The position numbers and the translations under genes were made by a program. The notes under the pieces were generated by a model. That model was given only the letters and a program-made list of their open reading frames with translations, ran no database searches and was not told where the DNA came from. Below are positions 13,301 through 23,274 of a stretch of 64,000 bases of DNA, piece after piece. How positions within the stretch are numbered: the stretch's first letter is position 1; every line of letters starts with the position of its first letter. The stretch is from Latrodectus hesperus. Its lineage: Eukaryota > Arthropoda > Arachnida > Araneae > Theridiidae. The stretch lies in NCBI GenBank assembly GCA_037975125.1, contig CM075855.1, positions 84,767,392-84,831,391 on the forward strand, read 5' to 3'.

Positions 13301-15219
13301 TTGAAAGCTAGAATGCTAATCATTTGTCCAGCAGCTTGCATAGTAAGCGTGGAAAGGAAAAAAAAAAAAATTAAGAAAATTGCTCAACATATAAAAAGAA
13401 AATTAAAAAGTTTAATCAACAATAGTTATTTTTTGCACTAAGCAAACTTACACATGATAGGAAATTGATGGTTAAAAACTTTAATTTTATCCTGCTTTTA
13501 ATTCTTCTATCATTTATTTATTGGAAAGTATTACAGACTAGTGTTAGCTGAAGCTTTATTTTTAACATAAGATTTATTTTATATAAATACTATTTTAGTA
13601 ATCATTCAGTGTATTTATTTTGCATCCAAACTTGAGAATTGTGGTAAATTCATCCTTAATAAACTAAATGGCACTGGCATCAATAATAAAAAGGCAATTT
13701 TTTACTGCCCTAAAATAAAAATGTACTGAAGTTTTATAAATAAAAACATTTATATACTTGTTATATATATATAATTAAATTTATGCAACTTACCTCGACT
13801 TACAGCTTGAGTCATTGCAACAGGAGATTTATTTCGTCTTGAAATCCAGGATCCAAGTTCACCCAATTTTACTTCCCCAAACGGAATGTCTTCTAAAGTT
13901 TCAAAATAAAAAAGTATAAATTTTTTAATACTTAAAATTAAACAAATAATTTTCACCAGTGAATGATATGAGTAATTTTAAGGTAACAAATGAAAATTTC
14001 AACATAAAATTCTATAGTCAAAAATTTCATCACTAGTAAATAAATTAAAGATTACATAATGCTTTAAGATTCCTTAAAGGCATTGCAAATAATTATAAAA
14101 TAAGTCCTTAGAAACTGAATTTGCAAAGGCTTGATGTCAATGAAATAGCCCAAATATAAAATACAGCAAGTGGTATGCATTTTATGAGAAAGTATTGAAT
14201 ATACAATAATTTTCAACTGTTAATCACATCAAAATTCAATACTTAAAAGTGAACAATGCTTGAAATATTTTTTTTTCAAAACTAGGATTACTAAATAGAA
14301 TTTTTTCCAAGACCATTTTGCTTAGCAGTACTTAAAATATGAAGTATGAACATGTTCAGCTTGAAAGTAAGATAAGACAAGCAGAAATGCCCAATGACAT
14401 ACAAACCCAACTCTAAGAAGAGGAAGAAGATAAGATTTAAAAACAATCCTACCTTACTGGAAGATACTTAATCGATAGGATTGAGAATCAATACAGTTAG
14501 TGGAACTGGTTAATTTATGACTAAACGTTTTTACTTTTTTGCTCACAATGGTTTATCAAACCAATAAATTGGTAGAACTGGATTATATGCTCTATATCAT
14601 TTAAATCAAAGATCAATCAATAACTATCAATAAAATTTCCTTTTAGATAAATTTTTCTATGGTTTAGCTTAACTTTCTCTCTGATTCAGTCAGTGTCAGA
14701 AACTTTATTTAAAATTTAACTGAATTTAACATGAATATCTAATTTACATGCATCTTTGTTCAAAATGCTTATTGTTTAAACTTAATCTAAGTTACAGTTT
14801 ATTAGTACACATTTTACTTTGACATGGATAATTAAGCTTGTATTTCCCCCATTTAAATATAATATATTTGAAAGATATAAAATGCATCAAACAACTCATT
14901 AAAATGCAGAACTAACTTTTAAGAACCATACAAATACTTAAGATGAGGACTTACTTTTTTTATAAAAAGTAGTAGTATCATAAGAATCATGAATATTTCT
15001 CATTTCCCCATTTAAATGTAATATATTTTACAAAAATAAAATACATAAAGTAATTCATTAAAATGCAGAACTCAGTTTAAAATTATGCATATTAAACAGT
15101 ATAAATGATTTAGAGGACTTACTTTTCCCATAATAAGTAGCAGGATCATAAGGACCATGAATTTTTTCATTATATTCAGCAGGTAAGCGTCCGATATTTT
15201 TAAGAAATCCAAAAACCAT
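4272..15219 (-). CDS. ATPsynF: ATP synthase subunit f, mitochondrial (four exons)
   Basis: This encodes a small single-span subunit of the membrane (Fo) part of mitochondrial ATP synthase, located in the inner membrane. Exons on the minus strand are 15219-15123, 13892-13794, 12167-12051 and 4303-4272. All junctions are GT-AG and all three introns are phase 1. The joined product is 114 residues, against about 107 in Drosophila. Visible family features: PAEYNEKIHGPYDP near residues 13-26, DIPFGEVKLGELGSW at 34-48, RRNKSP, SRAWWRWQFKYV at the exon 2/3 joint, a hydrophobic span HIVVGSMVLFYIINY near residues 87-101, and a basic end HLKYHKHYKYHW. The ATG at 15219-15217 opens exon 1 directly; the segment between the ATG and PAEY is slightly longer than in insects. 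No stop or frameshift is present, so the gene looks functional. The 7.7-kb last intron is full of transposon remnants. Confidence 0.93.
4320..5612. other. ATPsynF intron 3, distal part
   Basis: A+T-rich intronic sequence with homopolymer runs. I see no further feature. Confidence 0.5.
5613..6475 (+). mobile_element. hAT element, 5' end and N-terminal BED-type finger region
   Basis: The left end reads TAGGTTTTCAAAGTGGTCC, with a second GGGGTCCAC copy, like hAT terminal repeats of the ZBED5/FAM200 type. A putative TATA box (TATAAATATG) lies near 5970. An ATG at 6296 opens a protein with SVDYLKFGFLL and a MCLLCNKVLSND cysteine pair. This is the start of the SCAN/BED-type hAT transposase found in ZBED5-like proteins. 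After a one-base shift the frame continues as MKPSKLKDHLRRCHPNI, the rest of the zinc finger including its HxxxxCH part. At about 6475 it is interrupted by a non-LTR insertion. The copy is broken. Confidence 0.7.
6475..7572 (+). mobile_element. 5'-truncated non-LTR retrotransposon: RNase H and C-terminal zinc knuckle
   Basis: The body reads GHKGITRKIQDPTFMMPSD, then a complete RNase H1-type domain: YTDGS (first Asp), FQAEVLA (Glu), FTDSQA (Asp), WVPGHKGIEGNERADELA (last Asp). A frameshift near 7067 separates this from the C-terminal part (7070-7485), which has RLIVGFITGHYYFRKHL and a zinc-knuckle-like CRECHMQEETAKHIIYEC, and ends at the TAG at 7483-7485. The 3' UTR ends in CAAACCCAACTTG followed by GAA repeats. 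This is a Jockey/R1-type LINE with RNase H, lacking endonuclease and polymerase here. It sits inside the hAT reading frame. The long frame from 6296 to 7069 is an accidental hAT-LINE fusion. Confidence 0.82.
7573..7700 (+). pseudogene. Continuation of the interrupted hAT transposase
   Basis: Directly after the GAA tail of the non-LTR insertion the plus strand reads SLHYC, stop, QKAKCHYFGKLI. This resembles the 'ASY.vA..IAKAKKPHTIGE.LI' block that follows the BED finger in ZBED5-like hAT proteins, with small deletions. About 30 expected residues between finger and this block are missing. The alignment is by eye, so the boundary is approximate. Confidence 0.45.
7701..8480. repeat. ATPsynF intron 3; holds one copy of a dispersed repeat (8285-8420)
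   Basis: The segment 8285-8420 resembles 12300-12440: both contain a TAATTTA(A/G) stretch followed by 'GAAAT(T/C)G(T/C)(G/A)CCAAACCTG(C/T)AC'. It is probably a degenerate dispersed element. The rest of the interval is featureless A+T-rich sequence. Confidence 0.4.
8480..10215 (+). pseudogene. Decayed non-LTR reverse transcriptase with RNase H remnant
   Basis: In shifting plus-strand frames the classic order of a LINE polymerase is readable: KSPGMDNIIIDF near 8525, GRIPISWNNFYKIGK near 8630, YFRPFSLTL near 8695, TKSALD near 8890, LSxLLWCCVFDFLLEVL near 9070-9120, then GYIDDPDLV near 9137 where active elements have YADD, and KPLIAFTQKEKNF near 9245. Further on, LLDM near 9610 and MYVPRNSCTHKLADEMVRDG near 10120-10180 fit the end of an RNase H domain. 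Many stops and frameshifts are present. It is an old Jockey-type copy, related in plan to but much older than the element at 6475-7572. Confidence 0.72.
10216..11012 (+). mobile_element. Internally deleted non-LTR retrotransposon (5' end joined to 3' end)
   Basis: Bases 10216-10490 are G+C-richer and look like a LINE 5' UTR. Bases 10500-10706 may be the start of ORF1 (acidic and serine-rich where readable). At about 10710 this joins directly to the 3' end of the same family as 6475-7572: from 10716 the frame reads MGLFQQDPICWKCHTQEETA and stops at 10920-10922. The protein stretch of 68 residues differs from that of 7279-7485 at only about five positions, and the 3' UTR and GAA-repeat tail match. 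Endonuclease, polymerase and RNase H are missing, so this copy could move only by borrowing proteins. Confidence 0.7.
11013..12050. other. ATPsynF intron 3, proximal part
   Basis: A+T-rich intron without recognisable elements. The donor site GTAAGTATAA of exon 3 is at 12050-12041 on the minus strand. Confidence 0.5.
12290..12445. repeat. Second copy of the dispersed repeat seen at 8285-8420
   Basis: It lies in intron 2 of ATPsynF and shares with 8285-8420 the block around CGCACCAAACCTGTAC and an upstream TAATTTAG stretch. Divergence is high. It may be a fragment of a longer element. Confidence 0.4.
13255..13350 (-). repeat. tRNA-derived SINE-like fragment
   Basis: On the minus strand the sequence contains AAGTTCAACTCCCATCG, close to a pol III B box (GGTTCGANTCC). 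About 45 bases upstream GGACAAATGATTAGC resembles an A box region. In between, TAGCTTTCAATTTAGCAG corresponds to the anticodon arm to variable loop of a tRNA. It does not fold as a full tRNA, so I read it as the head of an old SINE lying in intron 2 of ATPsynF. Confidence 0.5.
14380..14432 (+). repeat. 3' tail of the 6475-7572 non-LTR family
   Basis: Only about 50 bases remain: CAATGACATACAAACCCAAC followed by a GAAGAGGAAGAAGA tail. This is the same 3' terminus as at 7539-7572 and 10977-11012. It marks a third, extremely 5'-truncated insertion in the same gene (ATPsynF intron 1). Confidence 0.7.
14845..15002 (-). pseudogene. Decayed tandem duplicate of the ATPsynF exon 1 / intron 1 boundary
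   Basis: The interval aligns with 15003-15171 at a period of about 159-168 bases. Both start CCCCATTTAAAT, share TCATTAAAATGCAGAACT, and contain the donor GTAAGTCCTC on the minus strand. The exon part (14955-15002) corresponds to residues NEKIHGPYDPATYYGK of exon 1 but now holds stop codons and substitutions. It has no start codon or 5' half, so it is a non-functional pseudo-exon within intron 1. Confidence 0.75.
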
Positions 15220-15619
15220 ATTTATAGCTTTAAATATTAATTCAATTCAAAAGTAAATTTATGATGACCTTTACAACATAACAGATATCCTACCGACAAT
15301 GTTGCCGTTGCCACGCAAACTTTTGAAAACGTGAAACGTGAAAAAAGTGAAACGAAAAAGGAAACATCATCATCTACATTCGATATTAAAATATGACAGC
15401 AAAAAGGCATATCGCGTAACAGGAGGATATGCTGCTTTTTACTGATGCTTCCAAACAGTGATAAAACTTGGTTAATGCAATAGTTAATTTTACAAATAGT
15501 GTTAATAACAGGAAAAATGGCACTACTTTATAGCAGTCTCTAAAATCTGCGCTGGACCAAAAAAATAAATAAATAAAAATAAAATAAATATGTAACTTTC
15601 ACAGTTTCTCTTTCTTGCA
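15220..15619. other. Upstream region of ATPsynF
   Basis: The 5' UTR and promoter must lie here. There is no clear TATA box at a suitable distance. The stretch 15285-15320 (CCGACAATGTTGCCGTTGCC) is richer in G+C than the flanks and is the best candidate for the transcription start region. Nothing else is recognisable. Confidence 0.35.
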
Positions 15620-16280
15620 TCTGCTCTTTCAGTTTGTTCCAAGACATCACCGACTATTATTAAACTGCTTCGATCCCAAATACAGTAATCTACTCAAAGG
15701 TGTTTGTCAATACAATTAGCTTAGGTCCCTGGACATTCAGGGATTGCAGGCAATGAAACCGCTTAATCATTGGCGAAAGTAGCAACAGTGAGTCAATATG
15801 CTATAAGATCCATTCGTCCTGAAAAGCTGGAAAAACACACCAGGAAACTTTTCTTTAAGGAAAGATTCAATCAATGGAATACTTACAAATATGCATTCAC
15901 TCATCTCACATCTGTTCGCAAAAATCATAGGCTTTTAACGAAATCCCGACTAAAAGACGTATGGCTGGCCAAAGCTAGAACAAGATCTTTCCCTACCAAT
16001 TCGGTTCTATTTAGATTTAATCTCTGGTATACAGATCGCTGTCCATGCGATGAATCTGAATCCATAGATCATATTTTCCTAGATTGTTCTTTATACGAAC
16101 ATTTGAGGAATCAATTACAAAAAAAATTGGGAATAGAAGCATTATCATTCGAAGATCTCTTGGATATTTGAATCATCTTCAAATCTGGAAATTAAAGTTC
16201 TTGCTTGCTGCGAAGTTCTACGTCTATTTAAAAGATCTTAGTCTTAATGATATAAAAAGTGAAATTTGTAATGTCTAAAA
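15620..16280 (+). pseudogene. Non-LTR retrotransposon 3' fragment (RNase H end plus C-terminal domain)
   Basis: The end of an RNase H domain is readable at 15725-15775 as VPGHSGIAGNETA with a stop replacing the next codon, then SLAKVAT. The frame 15770-16171 continues for 133 residues and ends with a zinc-knuckle-like CPCDESESIDHIFLDCSLY and HLRNQL. The family differs from the copies at 6475 and 10216. Upstream polymerase and endonuclease are absent, so it is 5'-truncated. It lies between the ATPsynF promoter and the repeat at 16620. Confidence 0.7.
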
Positions 16281-16615
16281 TCTTTGAACTGCCTCTATCA
16301 CAAATTTTGTTGATCCGAATAATCTGCTTATATAAAGATATATCCCTTAGTGTTCACCGATTAATTAAAAGACTTTAACCGATTTTTCTACAATAATGTT
16401 AGTCAATTGACTGTAAATCATCTCCAGATATTCTCTTCAATGTGAGCTACAAGCATGACTATTATTTTTCTCATGTAAGATGCAACAATACAGCTTTAAA
16501 TGAAAAAAATGCGTATTTATTGCATAAATTTAAAATAACTTCCTTCTAATTTAGTAATTCAAAACAAAATCCTTTGTTATCTCATTATGAGTTACACATA
16601 ATGTAGACAAACCTA
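16281..16615. other. Stretch without recognisable gene
   Basis: The first part may be the 3' UTR of the preceding retrotransposon fragment. I see no defined 3' end or target duplication. Confidence 0.35.
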
Positions 16616-16619
16616 TAAG

Positions 16620-16865
16620 ATTAGCTTGGCCCTACCTTGGCCGTCCAGAAAGGTCCAACGTAGGTTACCAAGCTTGGGCATATCTTGGCAGTCCACATTG
16701 GTTCTATTAGGTACAGATCAGGGCCTTCTCATTTCTTTGTAATTGTTGTTATTATATAACAAAATGTAGACCATCCAGGATTGGCCCAATATAGATGACA
16801 AATACTGAATCTAGACAAAGCCACGATTAGCCAATATAGTGCCAAACTATTTTTCTACTTGGGAT
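16620..16865. repeat. Degenerate iterated repeat built on TTGGCC / GTCCA words
   Basis: TTGGCC, TTGGCCC, GGTCCAAC, GTCCA and CCAATATAG recur in both orientations, and the block ends in TTTTTCTACTTGGGATGA. It resembles the 780-1030 block in plan (short palindromic words, then a T-rich stretch ending in TGGGA), though the words differ. Likely a non-coding mobile element or its terminal region. Confidence 0.5.
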
Positions 16866-16879
16866 GAAGCTGTCCAGTA

Positions 16880-19800
16880 ACAAGACAAAATCTCAATTAG
16901 AAGATAATTGCGTTAACGAAAATATGGGCCGCAGTTGAAATAAGAAATGTAATAAGCTTTTTTTGCGCTTAAAGAATAACTCTCCACCTGAAATTCCTCG
17001 GCTAGTGTCGGAAGTGAATGCAAACGTGTAAACTCACGAAAACAGGTGTGGTTTTGATTAGTGTTGCAAGGATGGGAAAAAACCCGGTTTTTTTCCGGGA
17101 ATAAACCGGGTTTTTTCCCATGGAAATTTTGAAATATTCCCGGGAATTTTCAAAATTCCCAAATTTTTAAAATTGGGGAAAAATTTGAATTTTCTTAAAA
17201 ATTTATAATTTTATAACTATTAAAACCACATAATATATTTAAAAAGATATATTTTAATGATTTCTACTTTTATTTATGGCAATAGAAATTTCTGAAAACA
17301 TTTTGAAAAGGATGACAGCCATTTGTAAAGATTGGAGATATTTCTAGATGTGTTCATTGCAATTCTTATTCGTAATGTTTATTATTTGAATGTGTATTTT
17401 TTAAATTTTTGGACAGAAATCGCTTAGATATGCTGTCTTTCAATATATATATATATTCCTTGAAAAATTTTTCTCAAAAATATTATTCTACTATTATTTA
17501 TAAAATGTTAAATTAAACGCAGTAGATTAGATTGATAACTGATTCTAAAATTGCATACGAAATTTTTTTATAACGTCAATCGTTAGTGTATATAGATATT
17601 CATTTTGTTTTTCATTAGATATCTGGAGTTACTTTTGATCAATTTAAATAAAAGTAATAGCCTGGATGTACATTTATAGTTTAAAACACTCAGAAAGTAA
17701 TTTTTAACTATTGTGCTTTTATTTTCTGTGGTTAAATCATGTTTAAATATCTGTTTATCGATTAAGATTTTGAGCGTATTGTATACAAAAAGACTATCAT
17801 TTTCTCTTGCCATCAAAAGTAATGATGTGAAGTATACTGATAATTTTATTTGGCATTCTTAACAGGCAAGACTTTTTTTCTTTTGCAAGTTTTTTATACA
17901 TAGATATACTTCATAAATGTTTATATAATTGCTGTAGGATTTATTACATAGTGTTGTGTACTTTCTATAGAATACTGATACAAAAACCTTCGTAACAAAA
18001 CTGATTGTTCATAGATTATAATAAATACTCATTCTTATTAATTTTAGTGGAACGTTTTCCCAATTTTTTACTGTTATACTTATTAAAGTTTATAAATTTG
18101 GTGTTTAAGATTTGGAAAATATCTGAACTTTAATACTGTCACATAAAAAATGTTGTGTTTAAAATTGCTAATTATTTGCTAGTAATAAAGAAGCAGGAAA
18201 ATCTCTTGATATTATTCCTTATCAAAATGAAGCTATTATCATTCAAAATGTTGGCAAGAAATTAAATAGAAAAACTAGATTTAATTAAGCATGTTGGATC
18301 TCATTACTAGTTAATTGTTTATTAACAATTTGACAAATCAGTAATTTTGTTGGACTACATCGCAAGAATATTAAATTTCATTCATTACTATGAACCTTTT
18401 AAAATTTGAATATGCATGTTAGTTCCAATAATTTTAGATTTGTAGAGATTTATATCATCATTTTGCTTTTACTGAGAAAATTAAGAGTTAAATAGTTGCA
18501 TTTGAAGTTACTCCTTAAATTTTGATGAGTGTTTCCTATAATAAATGAATGTGAATTGGTCCAGTTTGCATCAATAATAAACTTCTTTACCTGTATTATA
18601 ACCATTAAATCCTGTTTGTCCTAACTAGCAGAACCTGTCACCTATGAGCATTTGCCATTTCCTCTTTTTCAACATCTTGAGATATCTGTTTCCCATCTTT
18701 TAGGTGGTATTTGATGATTTTTTCAATAATTTGGAAAAAGTAAAAATTGAACTTGATTGGATAGTATTTATAATCGTATTTAAATTATTCCATGATATAG
18801 CTTTTGTGTTTGTTACATTATAGTTTAAAATGAACTAGATAATAGATAAAACTTTTGATTTTCACCATAATTTCAACCAATTTCATGTTGATTAATTTGT
18901 GTGAGCTGAAAAGTGCTTTTAAAAGTTCTGCTTAATTAAAGGATTATGTCATATAGAGATGTTTATATATATATATATGCAGATTACATCATTTCATAAT
19001 TTTAAATATGTATACACACATAACATAATCAGGGGCTTAGTGAATCGAGATTGTTTCTCAATTCAAAAACGTGTCTTGTGTATTTTCACTATAATTATTA
19101 TCAACTATTACAGAATATGTTGATGGTTGGTAATGACACACTTATATGAGATTGTAAATAATAATGTTGATGTGTGATATGTTTAATGTTACTTCATATA
19201 AGAGTTTTTAAAAATTCTAAATTTCATTGTATTTTATATTTATCCCAGAAAAAAACAAACTTTTCATCTATGTATTTAAAATTTTTTAACGAGAGCTGAA
19301 GTTCACAAGTCTTCCTTCTGACAGCATATCTATGACCAACATGCATTGATTTACAATGCATTTAAAATTCTTGAAACTTGCTATTTTAAAATAATCAAAG
19401 ATCAGAAAGGAGGAAGGATATTGTTTATAATACCTCGCTACTAGGATTTATACCTTTCAGCATTACAAGGGCTTAAGTTTCGACACATTTATATCATTGG
19501 TCATCATGTTGGTGTTGCATCGTGAAAGTAGTAGTATAAACATTGAAAAACTAATATTTTAAAACTTTTATTTAAGATATTTAGTGTCATTTGCTTGTTT
19601 TAAATATAATATTAGTCTTACAGTAAAATATGTAGCATCAATTTTATACATTATTTATAATAATTTTTGCTATATCCACTTCAGTTGTCATGTTGAACAA
19701 CTATATTCATAAAAATGTATCAGTATTTATTAAACAATATTTTTATATTTGTAAATATTAGGTATTTTCTACCATAGAAATAATACCTAATTTTATTTCA

Positions 19801-22515
19801 CTGGGTAACAGGTATAAACATATTTAGATGGGATCTTTTTATTGTGCAGATTTCTAAGTGCATCTGTACAATTTTTAAAATCCTTTCTGAACAAATTGTT
19901 TATTGTTACTTCAAGTTTTTGAATTGGAAATATATAATTCACAAAATTACAGATTTGTCAATTGCAACATTTTTTTTTTCAGAATTTATTTGCTTGGCTT
20001 TCATAAATTCTTTTCATATCATAAAATTGCTTCCGTTTCTAGTTCTAAAGTCTGATAAAATAGAAATATTTTCAATGACACAGATTATCAATAATTTTCT
20101 AACTCACCCACATTTTCTGCCTTATCATTTAGAAATGATGAACAACAGTTTAAAAAGATTTTGATTCTACCTTACTGTTTTGAAATCATTTTTAATGTAA
20201 AAAATTGTTTTGAAAAACTCAATGAATTACTCAACTGTAAGTATTTTGTAATTGTATAAATTAATGTTTCAGATCCTTGCAAAAGAAATAAAAATGGTTT
20301 TATTTAAAGTCTGCATTATATATTATACTTAAAAAAGTGTTAATTAATCTTAAAATATAAAAGAAATTTTTTTTAAATATTTCATATATAATAAAAGAAA
20401 AAGTTTTATTCATGATTACATTTGTAGATGAAATTTTTTCATAAATTCTTCAAAATTTTTTCAAAATAAGTTTCAAAATTTTTTCATAAATATTGATGAT
20501 AATTTCCTTCTGCAAATAAAGATATCTATAATTGGAATGGAATAACATTTGCTGTTTCAATGCAACTCAAAATTACACGCAAATTGTAATAATGCTTTGA
20601 CGCTTGCTTATTTCATAGGATTTTTGTCACATTAATTCCTACAAGATATGATTTAAATGATGACTCGCTGGAAGAGCTTTTTTGTTCACAACTTACATGT
20701 CGCTTCACCACATACTTTCATTTACATATTGGTTAAATTTGTACAACATTTACACATATTCAGTTGAGAAATATTACATGAAACAGTATCTTTTCCTATC
20801 ATTGGTAAATTAAAGATTTGTCAATTAGAAGTCAAAACAAAAGTGAAAGCAATTTGTTGACATTATTTAATTTTAAATCATCAATTTTCAGTTTATTACA
20901 AAGACTGAAAAATGAAGTACTACCTTACTTTTATCAAATAATTTGTTTTTAAGAAATTTAATACATTAAAATTAAAGTGAAATCATTTTTTTAAAAAATA
21001 AAGCCATTTCGAAAGAATAAGAAACAAATCTATCATATAAAGAATGATCGCAAAAAATAATAAATCTTAAACAACTTAAAAGAACTGAAAATGGAATAAT
21101 AGAAATGAAGAAAAGAATCTTTATTTGTTACAGTGAAACAATATTATTTTTGGTCAAATAACTTTCAGTTTATTTTCATAGTTTCATTAAATATATATTT
21201 GTGAGAAACATAGGCTTCCCAACAATCGTAGCGACATATTTCGCCATACATACACCGATATAAAAATATCCCCTAGGGACGAAATTTTTCAATACTATAT
21301 TTTTTACAATTTTAATGTTCATATTTTATGCTTTTCACTGTTTTTATGAATGCTTATTGTAGAAATTAAATTTCACTTTGTTTAAAAATTATTTATAGAT
21401 ACCAAATTTTACTTCACTTCGTTTCATATATATGCGAAAAAAAGAATCTCTAAAACGAAATATGATTGGCTGAGTTTATTCCCTAAAAATTCCCAATATT
21501 CCCCAAAATTCCCGGTTTTTTCCCAAAATTCCCGAGTAAATTCCCAAGCTTCAAAAATCCTGGGAATTTTACATCTCTAGTTTTGATGCACGGAATTAGA
21601 CAATGACAAAACAAATTTGCTAAATGAAGAATTCAAAGTGATCGTCGCATTAGTTTTTAGTACAATTGCAGAAGAACTCAAAATCTCAATTGACAGTGCG
21701 CCCAATATTGTGCATGACCAGTTGGGCTACAGGAAGACGTGCTCGTTGGTTATCGAAACCACTCAAAGACATTCATAAAACCACACGAATGGGTTATCTG
21801 GAACGCCTAATGCTTTATCATCGGGAGGGCGTTACCTTCCGACACCGTATCGTTACGGTGATGAAACATGCGTGCATCATGTGACACCAGAGTGGTAGCA
21901 AGCCTCAAAGTCGTGAAAAGATCCCTCATCCCCATCGTAGTAAGCGCAAAGTAACGCATTTTGTAAAGAAAGTTATGACCACAATATTTGATACTTTCAA
22001 GGCGTGCTACTGGTTGATTTTCTCACTCATGGAACAATAGTGAATGCTGCCGGCTATTGTGCTATAATGGGTCAATTGTGAGAGGCAATCTGCCGTGATA
22101 CAGGGATTGCCCACGATAGGTGTCCAGTTGTTGCATGACAATGCCCGACCGGATATATTCACACCTATGAGCGATTTGTTACAGTGTTTCTGGTGGGAAG
22201 TATTGGACCACACTTCTTACAGTTCCGAACTCGCACCAAGCGATTACCATCTCTTTGGTCCTTTACAGAAACACTTAGGTCAGCATTTGAGAACCGATAC
22301 GGAATTTCAGCAAGCCGTTTCACCATCTTAACGCTGATTTCTTCGATGCCGGTTTCGATGGTTTGGTGTACCGATGGGACAAATGCCTAGATAATCATGG
22401 TGACTAAGCCGAAAAGTAATATGTACATGTGCCTTCCTACACTGTATATATATATATATTTTCTCCTGAATAAAAGTTTTTCTAAATGGGCTTGTTATCT
22501 TACTTTTTGAAACAC
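16880..22515 (+). mobile_element. Decayed mariner element, split by a hAT-like insertion
   Basis: Left part (16930-17058) reads EIRNVI near 16938 and ALKNNSPPEIPRLVSEVNA, the first helix-turn-helix of a mariner transposase. After removal of 17059-21579 the frame resumes near 21590: TIAEELKISIDSAPNIVHDQ, then RKTCSR, then in another frame RIVT, DETCVHH, KKVMTT, and later GVQLLHDNARPD (second catalytic Asp), LAPSDYHLFGPLQKHLG (third Asp) and LVYRWDKCL. Several frameshifts and stops make it inactive. The 3' end is probably near 22515 (TTACTTTTTGAAACACC); a matching left terminal repeat is not clear, only a TAACAAG word is shared. Confidence 0.78.
17059..21579. mobile_element. hAT-like element, 4.5 kb, with 8-bp target-site duplication
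   Basis: The ends read TAGTGTTGCAAGGATGGGA on the left and, reverse-complemented, TAGAGATGTAAAATTCCCAGG on the right. Both are followed inward by repeated TTCCCGGGAATT-type words. GTTTTGAT flanks the element on both sides (17051-17058 and 21580-21587), the 8-bp duplication expected for hAT. The interior is A+T-rich and shows no readable transposase, so it is either decayed or a non-autonomous copy with unrelated filler. Confidence 0.72.
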
Positions 22516-22639
22516 CATCGCATTTTTCTTCATGCATAATTTCTTCTGATTTCGAGGTTATTTCTGATAAGGCTCGGTTGTTTGGTAAGTAAAAGCTTTT
22601 TTTTCCCAAATAAAAATACGTGGCGGTTTCGATAATGTT

Positions 22640-22831
22640 AGACTAGAGGTATAAAATTCCTGGAAGTTTTGAACAACGGGAATTTACTTGGAAATTCTGG
22701 AAGTAAACTGGAAATTTTTTGGGAATATAGGCAATTTTGCGGACAAAAACTCAACCAATTAGCTTTCGTTTAATGAATTGCTTTGCTTTACGTATATGAA
22801 AAAAGTGAAATAAACCATGAAAACATGAATG

Positions 22832-22919
<88 letters not shown>

Positions 22920-23262
22920 ACTGTCAGAATAAGTATTGACATTTTTATGTTTCTGCCATTATAAATTTGTACACAGAGATAGAAAAAATTTTTTTTCCTT
23001 AACATTGATTTATAGTTATTCTAAATTGATCATTAACGCAAAATTGTTTTCACTTCCTGGAAAACTTTCTATTGCTGGAATTAGTAGTAGAAATCATAAA
23101 ATAAGTGAATATTTTTCATTTTAGAAAATGTCTAATAGAAGAAACATCAAAAATTTCTAAATTATCGGAATAATTTTAAAATTCCCGGTTTACGGGGAAA
23201 GGAATTTTCCGGGTTTATATACTTCCGGAAACACAGCCGGTTTTTTTTCCTCCTTTACAATG
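22640..23262. mobile_element. Short hAT-like relic with TTCCCGG-type ends
   Basis: Left end TAGAGGTATAAAATTCCTGG and right end, reverse-complemented, TAGCATTGTAAAGGAGG resemble the ends of the 4.5-kb element at 17059-21579, with inner AAAATTCCCGG and TTTTCCGGG words. No convincing target duplication is seen (5 of 8 bases match at best). No transposase fits in about 600 bases. A long TA microsatellite sits inside. Confidence 0.5.
22837..22916. repeat. (TA)n microsatellite, about 40 units
   Basis: An uninterrupted TA run inside the short hAT-like relic. The apparent reading frame of alternating Tyr-Ile residues across it is only the translation of the repeat. Confidence 0.95.
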
Positions 23263-23274
23263 CTAATCACAGAT

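Noticed and set aside
13255..13350. A functional tRNA gene
   Set aside because: The B-box-like part is present but arms do not pair into a complete cloverleaf and no terminator follows; a SINE fragment fits better.
17059..21579. Hidden transposase gene in the 4.5-kb hAT-like element
   Set aside because: The longer frames (for example near 17600 and 19850) have no hAT motif, are A+T-driven, and show no consistent frame usage.
22751..23005. Minus-strand Tyr-Ile repeat protein
   Set aside because: Translation of a TA microsatellite with flanking non-coding sequence.
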